A stretch of DNA of 64,000 bases. Origin: SABI01 sp963663665. GTDB lineage: Bacteria; Spirochaetota; Spirochaetia; Sphaerochaetales; Sphaerochaetaceae. Shown here piece by piece: positions 17,783 to 25,973 of the stretch (position 1 is its first letter; each line of letters starts with the position of its first letter). The stretch lies in NCBI GenBank assembly GCA_963663665.2, contig CAXXKP010000001.1, forward strand, positions 248,001 through 312,000. The letters are read 5' to 3'. Both the position numbers and the translations under genes were made by a program. Under the pieces are notes generated by a model. It had not been told where the DNA came from. It ran no database searches and worked only from the letters and a program-made list of their open reading frames with translations.

Positions 17783-19978
17783 TCAACAAGGAAAGTGAGA
17801 TGCAAGGTCAATGAGAATTTTCATCTCTTCGTTACTTTTTTTTACGAAGGAATCTGTTTCAATCGTCCCAAGAATAACCCTTTTTTCTTCCTCATTTCTA
17901 TATACACTATTCCTAAAAGGCTGCAGAAAATCTTTTTTTCTTGTGATTTCAATCTGCCTTGCATTCTCAGAAGCTAACTCTTTAAACTGAGCTAACAATG
18001 ACTTGAAATCAAGTAACTGACACGAGAAAAGGGTCTTTAAAGTGATGAGAGCCTTTACAGCCATGATGCTATCAGCCTTACTCCACCATAGATCGTACAT
18101 ATCGTGAATCTCTTCCCACGAATTTATTTGATGATTTTCAATCTTCTGTATGAGTATCTTCACAAGAGCTTCGCTCACAAGTTGGCCACCTAAGTTCACC
18201 ACCGGAGAATCTATGGCTACATTGAAAAAAGAGTTCTTTTCAGCCACCAGTTCATCAACACTAGAGGCAAATTGCTCTAAAGTTTGATTATTTTTATTCG
18301 CAAAATTGAGAATGATTCGCATACATCCGAAAATCAACATCTCACGATACCCTCGATATCCTTCTCTAATTTTAAGAACTCGGGTAGCCCTCTTAGATCG
18401 TTCAATATCATAGGTGACGAACTCTCTATTCTCTAATAGAGGAGAATTTTCATCGAGAAGTTTACGTCCAAATTTAATAAGAACCTCTTCACTCTGCTCT
18501 TCTTTACTCATATTTCGACCCACTATAAGACCGAGATAATCTAGGGCATTTAGAATCTCATCCATCGTATCAATACTCAGATATTCACTATCAATATGTT
18601 GACTCTTATAATAACGCTTATCTCGAGTAGAAAATTTCCACCCATTTCTCTCGAGGGCATATCTATTATACATCCACCAATATGCTGGCATAACGTTCAG
18701 GGTTCTTTTTGCTTCATTATAGCTAACCATTGTAAAAGGAATTCTCAAGTTCAGTTCATTTGGGTAACTTCCTTTTGTAATAAGAGTGAAGGACGCGAAG
18801 GAGCAGTTATACTTTAGAGAACTTGATAGCGCAGGCCAGAAACCTCTTTTTGCTTGAAGTTCACCATCAGCTCCCCTTGTGTTATGATTTGACCCGATAT
18901 TAGCTCCTGCTGCCATATTTGACTGACCACCAATGAGGGCTGCAATGAGAAATGAATTATTATGGTGCTGCTCATGAAAAGGGAAAACTAGGCTATTAAG
19001 GACTTCACAACAACTCACTGTTGAATTATCACCTAGGTATGAGTGAAGTAATCTCGCTCCATATTTTAAGTTACTATTATTGCCTAGAATGAAACAAACT
19101 GCTTTTACTCCATAGAAAACTCTGCATTGGTATCCAATGATACCATTAACAAGTTCAACCCCTTCTCCTATTTGACTACTTGCGTTTTCATCAGAGAGGA
19201 TGGTGAGATTTTTTAATTTATTGGCTCCTTTTATATAGGCGTGAGAACCAACATTTACATCTTTTATAATCCGACAAGATTTTATGACAGTATTGTGCGC
19301 CACATGCCCGTAAGAACCTCGATGAGAAGCGGATGTTTGGTCGGTGAACTCAACAAGTCTTTTTTGCAAAACAGGATATTCTCTATACGTGCCCCAGAGC
19401 ATTGCATCCGAGGTTCTCATCGAAACAAAAGGATGAATTCCTCTGTTACCATTCTCATTCATGATTCCGATCTTCACTCTTATTTCTTCATCTTCACCAT
19501 CTTTAATAACACCAACCCCCGCCTTAGAGTGGTTAGTCGTATCCATCTCATCAATTCTATGTAGCATGCACATCGTATCAATTTGATAATGAGAAAGGTA
19601 GGCAACTTTATACAAAGCGCAGTGACGATTTATATCACAACTAACGATATGGGATTCTCTTATCCCTTCTGGGAGTTTAAAATCGTGATAACTTATTGTG
19701 GCAGGTTGTAGAGAACCGATGCGCACTAATCCAAAGAAAGAGGTATTACGAATAAGATTCAAATCAATTGGGTCCTCAACTAAGACATTTGACCACGAAG
19801 AACTAATGTTGCCTAAAGAGATAAGCAAAGCAATCTCATCTTCCTTCAAGTGACGCCAAGAAGCATTCCAATGTTTTATTTGCTCATTTCTGAGGGTGTA
19901 TTCATCTCGTCCCTCTTCCAAAAATTCTTCTTCAACGAAGTTATAGCCATACGTATCAATTGGTTCTCTTTTCATCAT
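17783..19978 (-). CDS. DUF4954 family protein (left-handed beta-helix)
   Basis: About 731 residues. The middle part (about 190-330) has the isoleucine/valine-rich hexapeptide rhythm of a left-handed beta-helix (GIIGYQCRVFYGVKAV, LGDNSTVSCCEVLNSLVFP), followed by a conserved-looking stretch GGQSNMAAGANIGSNHNTRG and LITKGSYPNELNLRIPF. This matches DUF4954 proteins that I recall from spirochaetes and Bacteroidetes, sometimes likened to sugar-nucleotide pyrophosphorylases or acyltransferases; the function is unknown. I place the start at ATG 19978: GGAGGG is 13 bases upstream, whereas the GTG at 19999 overlaps that site. The next gene starts at its end. Confidence 0.78.
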   Translation of the reverse strand: MMKREPIDTYGYNFVEEEFLEEGRDEYTLRNEQIKHWNASWRHLKEDEIALLISLGNISSSWSNVLVEDPIDLNLIRNTSFFGLVRIGSLQPATISYHDFKLPEGIRESHIVSCDINRHCALYKVAYLSHYQIDTMCMLHRIDEMDTTNHSKAGVGVIKDGEDEEIRVKIGIMNENGNRGIHPFVSMRTSDAMLWGTYREYPVLQKRLVEFTDQTSASHRGSYGHVAHNTVIKSCRIIKDVNVGSHAYIKGANKLKNLTILSDENASSQIGEGVELVNGIIGYQCRVFYGVKAVCFILGNNSNLKYGARLLHSYLGDNSTVSCCEVLNSLVFPFHEQHHNNSFLIAALIGGQSNMAAGANIGSNHNTRGADGELQAKRGFWPALSSSLKYNCSFASFTLITKGSYPNELNLRIPFTMVSYNEAKRTLNVMPAYWWMYNRYALERNGWKFSTRDKRYYKSQHIDSEYLSIDTMDEILNALDYLGLIVGRNMSKEEQSEEVLIKFGRKLLDENSPLLENREFVTYDIERSKRATRVLKIREGYRGYREMLIFGCMRIILNFANKNNQTLEQFASSVDELVAEKNSFFNVAIDSPVVNLGGQLVSEALVKILIQKIENHQINSWEEIHDMYDLWWSKADSIMAVKALITLKTLFSCQLLDFKSLLAQFKELASENARQIEITRKKDFLQPFRNSVYRNEEEKRVILGTIETDSFVKKSNEEMKILIDLASHFPC

Positions 19979-20032
19979 AATTAAGTGTATACCCTCCACT
20001 TTGTTTTTGCCACGAATTACTCATTATTCTTT

Positions 20033-20052
20033 AAAAAACCTAAAAGCAGGTC
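20033..20052 (-). terminator. weak intrinsic terminator after azlD
   Basis: Minus strand: GACCT, loop GCTTTT, AGGTT, then TTTT. A 5-bp stem with a U-tract, 20-40 bases after the azlD stop. Short, so low confidence. Confidence 0.35.
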
Positions 20053-20074
20053 TTATCACATTTTTTTGAGACTA

Positions 20075-20407
20075 TTACAGGCCTAATTGTATAAGAAGCA
20101 TATAAAAAAGAGTTCCACCTAAGACACTTAGGAGAGTATTTCGTTTGATGAGGTGGAGGAGAACAACAAAGAGGATTCCTAGAACTTCTTTGAGCCAACC
20201 ATGGATTGATCCAAAAGTAATACCACTAATGCTATAGACAATTAGAATAGTTATAACTGCTACAGGAAGTGTTTTTGCAATAAACGATAGGGCAGGCCCG
20301 ACCTTTCGTTTAGATCTAAAGAAAATAAATGGGAGTGCTCTCGTAAAGATCGTCACAACAGCACTTATCACTATTGCAACGATGATATATGTATTATTCA
20401 TGGGCAC
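20075..20407 (-). CDS. azlD: AzlD-like branched-chain amino-acid exporter subunit
   Basis: A 110-residue protein of about four hydrophobic helices with the conserved start ...TIFTRALPFIFF and FIAKTLPVAVI. AzlD proteins pair with AzlC to export branched-chain amino acids or analogues. It overlaps azlC by 14 bases, which supports the pair. Confidence 0.85.
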   Translation of the reverse strand: MPMNNTYIIVAIVISAVVTIFTRALPFIFFRSKRKVGPALSFIAKTLPVAVITILIVYSISGITFGSIHGWLKEVLGILFVVLLHLIKRNTLLSVLGGTLFYMLLIQLGL

Positions 20408-21095
20408 TCCTCTTTTTCTCTACATAATAGAAATAAAGAAGAACACCAAGCATAAAAAAGAGGGAAGGAAGCAAGAAGGATGTTCCAATAAAAATATAAT
20501 GGAAGGAGAATGCAACAACAAAAGCGATGATTGCAATTCGATACTCTTTTGAATTTAGAAGTTGCTCAATCAAGATAACAATAAAAAGGGACGTCATTGA
20601 GAACTCAACACCAGTAGTCACTACAGGAACAAACGAGATGAACAATGCTCCGAGAGTCGAACCAGTGACCCAATAAATCTGGTGGAGAAAAGAAAGGATA
20701 AAAGATATCTCCCTCTTTTGCTCATCACTATAGGGTCTATTCCCAATTAGAGAGAGAATCGCATATGTCTCATCAGTAAGAGAAAAGATCATGTAATAGC
20801 CTCTTTTACCCATAGATCTAAAAAAATCGATAAAAGATATCCCATAGAATATATGACGAGAGTTCACAAGGAATATCGTTATGAGTATGCTCATATATGG
20901 AGCTTTTTGGGCTAGGAGCCCAATGAGGACAAACTGACCAGATCCAGCAAAAACAAAAATACTCATCAGAGTAGCAAAGTACCAACTTATACCAGAAGAA
21001 ACCACCAATAATCCAAAAGCAAAGCCAAGGACGAGGTATCCTCCTAATACAGGTAATGAGAGAATGAATGCTTTCTTTATATCTGACCTATTCAT
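20394..21095 (-). CDS. azlC: AzlC family branched-chain amino-acid exporter
   Basis: A 233-residue membrane protein with AzlC hallmarks: LPVLGGYLVLGFAFG, SIFVFAGSGQFVLIGLL, VNSRHIFYG and LTDETYAI. Forms the larger subunit of the exporter with AzlD. It starts 2 bases after the trpS stop, suggesting co-transcription with trpS. Confidence 0.88.
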   Translation of the reverse strand: MNRSDIKKAFILSLPVLGGYLVLGFAFGLLVVSSGISWYFATLMSIFVFAGSGQFVLIGLLAQKAPYMSILITIFLVNSRHIFYGISFIDFFRSMGKRGYYMIFSLTDETYAILSLIGNRPYSDEQKREISFILSFLHQIYWVTGSTLGALFISFVPVVTTGVEFSMTSLFIVILIEQLLNSKEYRIAIIAFVVAFSFHYIFIGTSFLLPSLFFMLGVLLYFYYVEKKRSAHE

Positions 21096-21097
21096 GT

Positions 21098-22090
21098 CTA
21101 TAGCGATAAATGCATCGCATCTTTCATCATAGAAACAGTCTCATCACCAACTTTATTTGCCTTTTTAGTTCCTTCTACGATAATCTCTTTCACTACATCT
21201 TGGTGAGATTCATAATAGGCTCTTTTCTCTCTAAAGGGATCTAATAAGGTGTTCAATGAAGTAGTAAGAATCTTCTTACATGCAACGCATCCAATGGTCG
21301 CACTCCTACACATGGAACAGATATTGTCATATTGATCGAGGGTAAAAATCTTATGATATTTTGCAACATTACAGATATCTGGATTTCCTGGGATATCCTT
21401 TGTGATCCGTGCGGGATCGGTAACTGCCTTTCTTACTTTGTCTGCAACATCTTTTGGGGTATCAGAGAGATAGATTGCATTATTTAAGCTCTTTCCCATC
21501 TTTGCATTCCCATCTAAGCCAGACAATCTACTTATTTTCGACAATCGTGCTTGTGGTTCAATAATAGAAGTATGATAAATATCATTAAACTTCCTTACAA
21601 TCTTTCGAGTTAACTCAATATGGGGAATTTGGTCTTCTCCAACAGGGACAAGGTTCGCATTACAAAAGGAAATATCAGCAGCTTGGGATACAGGATATCC
21701 TAAAAACCCATACGATAAATCATTATAGCCATACGCTGCTGCTTCGGTCTTAATAGTTGGATTATGGCGAAGTTGGTTTACAGAAATCAGCATTGAATAA
21801 AACACTGTCATCTCAGCAATCGAATGAACACCACTTTGCTGTACGATTGTAACCACTTCTGGATCGAGTCCAACACTAAGATTATCCATAGTAACATCAT
21901 ATAAAGATTGGTACAGGAGTTCAGGATTCTCAAAATGGGTAGTGAGAGCTTGAATATCTGCAAGAAGAATAAATGTATCATACTCATGTTGTAATTGGAC
22001 TCTACTCTGCAAAGATCCCACGTAATGACCTAAATGAAGACGACCAGTAGTCCGGTCTCCTGTTAATATACGTAATTTACCCGTTGACAT
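21098..22090 (-). CDS. trpS: tryptophanyl-tRNA synthetase
   Basis: A 330-residue class I synthetase. HIGH motif is HLGH in TTGRLHLGHYVG (about 19-22); KMSKS motif is KMGKS in GNAKMGKSLNN. It charges tRNA-Trp. The start is set at ATG 22090, 28 codons inside the longest frame, because AGGAG lies 6 bases before it and the protein then begins exactly at the usual family start (LRILTGDRTTG). No T-box-like leader is seen in the ~100-bp upstream gap. Confidence 0.95.
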   Translation of the reverse strand: MSTGKLRILTGDRTTGRLHLGHYVGSLQSRVQLQHEYDTFILLADIQALTTHFENPELLYQSLYDVTMDNLSVGLDPEVVTIVQQSGVHSIAEMTVFYSMLISVNQLRHNPTIKTEAAAYGYNDLSYGFLGYPVSQAADISFCNANLVPVGEDQIPHIELTRKIVRKFNDIYHTSIIEPQARLSKISRLSGLDGNAKMGKSLNNAIYLSDTPKDVADKVRKAVTDPARITKDIPGNPDICNVAKYHKIFTLDQYDNICSMCRSATIGCVACKKILTTSLNTLLDPFREKRAYYESHQDVVKEIIVEGTKKANKVGDETVSMMKDAMHLSL

Positions 22091-22191
22091 AACAACTCCT
22101 CTTGAAACAAACTGTTGTGGTAGTATACACAAAACAATTGAGTTGAAAAAGACTCCCCTAGTGAGTTTATACAATAAGGAGTACCCTCTTC

Positions 22192-23004
22192 ATGGAAAAA
22201 CATATAACCTTGATTACAGGAGCAACAAGTGGAATAGGACTATCCTGTTCAAAACTTTTTTGTGAAAATGGACATACCGTTTTTGGAGTATCAAGAAGTG
22301 GAACTTGTTCCTCTTACACACACCCCAATTTCCATACATTGAAAATGGATGTAACTGACGACAAAAGTATCGAAAAAGTTTTAAAAGATATTGTTGAGCA
22401 AGAGTATATTATTGATATAGTAGTTCATTGTGCTGGTTATGGAATAGCAGGAAGTGTGGAAGATACTCCTATTGAACGAGTAAAGGAACAGTTCGAAACT
22501 AATTACTTCGGAGTATTGAGAGTAAATAGTGCAGTTCTTCCAATATTAAGAGAAAATCCCGTCTCTCATATAATAATACTTGGATCTATAGCAGGAAGAA
22601 TTGGAATTCCTTTTCAATCTCATTATAGTGCATCAAAATTTGCCCTTGAATCATACCTCGAAGCCTTAAGAATGGAATGTCGACCCTACGGAGTAAAAGC
22701 TACAATTGTTGAAGCTGGTGATACAGCTACAGCCTTTACAGCAAACAGAACCTATTATGCTCTCCCTAATTCCATCTATACAACTAGAGGAAAGAAAGCG
22801 GTAGCAAAAATGGAACACGATGAAAAAAATGGGTATTCCCCCGATGTAGTTGCTTCTGTAGTATATAAAATGTCTCAGAAGAAAAACCCACCACCAAGAG
22901 TGGCAGTGGGATTCGGTTATAAAACTTTAATGGTATTGAAAAGATTTTTACCAGATAAAGTCACTGAAAAAGTATTATCTATACTCTATTTGTCAGGGAA
23001 ATAA
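22192..23004 (+). CDS. short-chain dehydrogenase/reductase
   Basis: A 270-residue classical SDR. Cofactor loop TGATSGIG is at about 8-15, HCAGYGIAG near 83, catalytic Ser in ILGSIAGRIG and Y-x3-K in HYSASKFALES (about 151-155). The long C-terminal helix region resembles 17-beta-hydroxysteroid/retinol type SDRs; substrate unknown. AAGGAG lies 10 bases before the ATG. A single gene between divergent trpS and convergent hydantoinase. Confidence 0.88.
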   Translation: MEKHITLITGATSGIGLSCSKLFCENGHTVFGVSRSGTCSSYTHPNFHTLKMDVTDDKSIEKVLKDIVEQEYIIDIVVHCAGYGIAGSVEDTPIERVKEQFETNYFGVLRVNSAVLPILRENPVSHIIILGSIAGRIGIPFQSHYSASKFALESYLEALRMECRPYGVKATIVEAGDTATAFTANRTYYALPNSIYTTRGKKAVAKMEHDEKNGYSPDVVASVVYKMSQKKNPPPRVAVGFGYKTLMVLKRFLPDKVTEKVLSILYLSGK

Positions 23005-23017
23005 GCTAAAAAAGGAA

Positions 23018-24424
23018 CTATTTGCATCCATCTTTGTGATCATATGATGAAAGAGGATCTTTTGATGGGACAAATTCCCCTGTAACTGCTTTACCAAGAT
23101 AGACATCATCACCCATGATCAAATTCCCTCTTAAATAGGTCATCACAACTTTCCCTGCAACATCTGTACCTTCGTACGCACTATACTTTGATGCACTATG
23201 AATTGAATCCTTCTCAATTGTCCATATAAAATCTGGATCAAAAAGGATAAAATCTGCATCAGTGCCTACCATGAGAGTACCTTTTTGAGGGTAGATGCCA
23301 AATATTTTAGCAGGATTTGTTGATAAGAGAGCTACCATCTGTGATAAATTCATTCTTGATGTTGCAACTGCTGCACTATGAATCATAGGAAGAAGTTCTT
23401 CAGTTCCAGGAATTCCAGGATATATAGTTCGCGTATCTGTTGACGAAAGTTTTTGTTCTCTTGTAAAAGAACAATGATCAGTTGCAACTACATCTATCTC
23501 TCCGTATATAAGAGCATCAAGTAAATAGGTGCCATCTTCCTTCTCTCTTAATGGAGGAGTCATCACATACAAAGGTGCATTATCACCTTCTAAATAACTT
23601 TTATCCAGAAATAGGTAGTGAGGAGTGGTTTCAACAATTACATCGACTCCATCAAGACGAAGTTTTTGAACTGCTGTAAGTCCATCTTTACTAGAAACAT
23701 GGACAATATAGATGCTCATATCACACTCTTTAGCTAAATTTCCGACCATCTCGATTGCCCTTTTCTCTGCTTCACTAGGGCGGAGAACAGGATGATCTTT
23801 TGGGGAGAAATCGCCTTTGTAATTGGAAGCGACCTCTTCTAGATATTCATCATCCTCGCAGTGTACAGTCACTAAGAAACCAGCTTTTTTACAAGCTAAG
23901 AAAACTCCTTTTAACGTCTCTTTTTCCATAAGATAGCCAACGTTTTTGTAGGTAGTGAAAATTTTTATTGCAGTAATTCCTTTCTCTTTTAATTGAAGAA
24001 GTTCTTTATCGATGTCAGCTGGAAGGCGATATATTCCTTGATGAAGGGCAAAATCGATGTGCATTCCTTGTTTCATAGCCTCGATTCTAGATGAAGAACT
24101 TTCAAGGAGTGTTTTGCCCTTTTCATGATCTGCAAAATCTATCACGGTGGTGACGCCACCAAATGCTGCTAATTTCGAGCCCTCTTCAAAGCTATCTGCT
24201 GTAACAGTTCCCCTAGAAACAAGATGATAATGCGTATGAGCATCAATGATCCCAGGAAGTACACAAAGTCCATCAGCATCAACAATCTCTATATCAGAAT
24301 CTAAGAGTGATTCATCAATTGACACCTCTAATTGCTGTATCTTTCCATGGTTAACATATATATCGCCTTTGAAAGATCTTCTGTCAGTAAAAATCATTCC
24401 ATTCTTTATTAATAATTTACTCAT
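23018..24424 (-). CDS. dihydropyrimidinase/hydantoinase family amidohydrolase
   Basis: A 468-residue cyclic amidohydrolase. Metal-binding H63 and H65 (DAHTHYH), carboxylated lysine K154 (TAIKIFTTYK) and Asp in VVATDHCSF (about 316) mark a dinuclear zinc TIM barrel. Family members open the rings of dihydrouracil, hydantoins or allantoin; from the sequence dihydropyrimidinase/D-hydantoinase is the closest match. It is the last gene of a co-directional run behind glycine-cleavage genes and two flavoproteins, 6 bases after the second. No N-carbamoyl amidohydrolase is adjacent, so the product's fate is unknown. Confidence 0.85.
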   Translation of the reverse strand: MSKLLIKNGMIFTDRRSFKGDIYVNHGKIQQLEVSIDESLLDSDIEIVDADGLCVLPGIIDAHTHYHLVSRGTVTADSFEEGSKLAAFGGVTTVIDFADHEKGKTLLESSSSRIEAMKQGMHIDFALHQGIYRLPADIDKELLQLKEKGITAIKIFTTYKNVGYLMEKETLKGVFLACKKAGFLVTVHCEDDEYLEEVASNYKGDFSPKDHPVLRPSEAEKRAIEMVGNLAKECDMSIYIVHVSSKDGLTAVQKLRLDGVDVIVETTPHYLFLDKSYLEGDNAPLYVMTPPLREKEDGTYLLDALIYGEIDVVATDHCSFTREQKLSSTDTRTIYPGIPGTEELLPMIHSAAVATSRMNLSQMVALLSTNPAKIFGIYPQKGTLMVGTDADFILFDPDFIWTIEKDSIHSASKYSAYEGTDVAGKVVMTYLRGNLIMGDDVYLGKAVTGEFVPSKDPLSSYDHKDGCK

Positions 24425-24430
24425 ATTTCC

Positions 24431-25972
24431 TCACTTTTTCTGTGTGATCTCTCTTTTGAGAGACTTAATAAGTGCATCTGCAGCAAGCCGTCCTGTCATA
24501 ATTGAAACAGGAGCTCCTGTAGGACTAAAAGTCCACTGTCCACATCGATATACTCCTTCAACTTTTGTCTTAATAGAACTTGCAATATTGAAGAAGCTCG
24601 TTTCTGATGGGGCATTCTCATTAATGTATCCCCATCCTGTGATAGACCCTCCACTATTTTGTGTCATATTCTGATAATCTCGTGGCGTAACACTAGATAT
24701 ATACGATATCTTTTTTTCATCATTCAATTGAGGAATCAATGTTGACACGCTCTTTAACATGCCACTGATCACATCCTTTTTCATCGCCTCATATGTTTCT
24801 TGGGAGGCACCAATCCAATCCCATCGTTCAGTTACAGCGAACATAGGAGCACTTATTATAATCCCAGTTTTTCCGTTTGGAGAAAGAGATGGGTCTCTCA
24901 CTGCTGGTATTGAAATTTCCATATTCGTGAGGTTCCCGAATTCCTTGAGTGAAGCATTCCTTGATTCTTCTAAGGTATGAGTAATATTGTTAATATGGAA
25001 TAAGTGCCCAATTTTATGAGGGGCAACACTCTCCACCCCTTCGTCAAGAGTGACAAATAGTGTAAATACAGATTCCCCTGGCTTGTAATCTTCCTTCATA
25101 ATACCTGTTACTTCACTAAACTGGGTAGGATCTGACGCAATGACAACTCTTTTTGCCTTAATAATACTCCCGTCATCCAAGATGAGTTTAAATGGCCCTT
25201 TACCTGTAATTCGATCGACTTTAACGGAGGTATATATATCTCCTTTATAGCGCTTAATAACCTTTTCAAGTGCTAACGGAATCATCTTCATCCCCCCTTT
25301 GGGATACATATAATCAAAAAAGAGGCGATGATATGAGAGGACAAAATAGGAGGGAGAGTTCTCAAAGAAAGCCTTTGTCAGAATATATAAAAGGTGTGGG
25401 TCACTAATATATCGACTAAAAAATTCTTCAATTGGTTCTTTTTCTTTTCCATGGGGATCACTTAATTGCTTCATGAGCTTATAATTTTTTGCAATAAAAA
25501 CCACATTCTTAATAAGTTTATCGAGACCCCTTGCAAATAGTGGACTATCAGAACCATAGAGACTTGCTGTGTCTTTGATAGAGGCCAACATCAAATCTTT
25601 TACCTGTTCAAGCTCGTTCTTTTGATGAGGAAAAGTACGTGCTAACCCATCAATGTAAGCGACACTCTCATCGAGATTAGAAATAGGGTACAGAGTATCT
25701 ATTATATTTTGACCTACAGTATTTTTTAAGAATGTTACTTCCTTTTCTATTCCGAGATCTTTTAACAGAGGCTTTATCACTCCAGAATTTTCAATTGCAC
25801 GGATACCGAAATCAAAGGAGACACCGTTTCTTTCAAAGGAGCCCATATAGCCCCCTGTTTTATCTCCAGACTCTATGAGTATAGTTTTGATTCCACCCTT
25901 TGCAATATATGCTGCTGCTGTTAATCCTGCGACACCACCACCAATTACAACAGCTTCAACAGATCTATTCAT
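24431..25972 (-). CDS. CrtI/phytoene desaturase-like FAD oxidoreductase
   Basis: A 513-residue flavoprotein. Rossmann loop VVIGGGVAGLTAAAYIAKGG is at about 9-28, with the second FAD contact GGYMGSFERNGVSFDFG typical of the CrtI/retinol saturase/COG1233 group, and a C-terminal FAD site GVYRCGQWTFSPTGAP. No signal peptide. It shares the fold with the 640-residue flavoprotein directly upstream (1-base gap) but lacks its cysteine-rich tail. No carotenoid genes are nearby, so carotenoid chemistry is unlikely; see the operon finding. Confidence 0.8.
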   Translation of the reverse strand: MNRSVEAVVIGGGVAGLTAAAYIAKGGIKTILIESGDKTGGYMGSFERNGVSFDFGIRAIENSGVIKPLLKDLGIEKEVTFLKNTVGQNIIDTLYPISNLDESVAYIDGLARTFPHQKNELEQVKDLMLASIKDTASLYGSDSPLFARGLDKLIKNVVFIAKNYKLMKQLSDPHGKEKEPIEEFFSRYISDPHLLYILTKAFFENSPSYFVLSYHRLFFDYMYPKGGMKMIPLALEKVIKRYKGDIYTSVKVDRITGKGPFKLILDDGSIIKAKRVVIASDPTQFSEVTGIMKEDYKPGESVFTLFVTLDEGVESVAPHKIGHLFHINNITHTLEESRNASLKEFGNLTNMEISIPAVRDPSLSPNGKTGIIISAPMFAVTERWDWIGASQETYEAMKKDVISGMLKSVSTLIPQLNDEKKISYISSVTPRDYQNMTQNSGGSITGWGYINENAPSETSFFNIASSIKTKVEGVYRCGQWTFSPTGAPVSIMTGRLAADALIKSLKREITQKK

Positions 25973-25973
25973 T

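Noticed and set aside
22091..22191. T-box or trp operator upstream of trpS
   Set aside because: The gap is only 100 bp and no T-box core or clear symmetric operator was seen.
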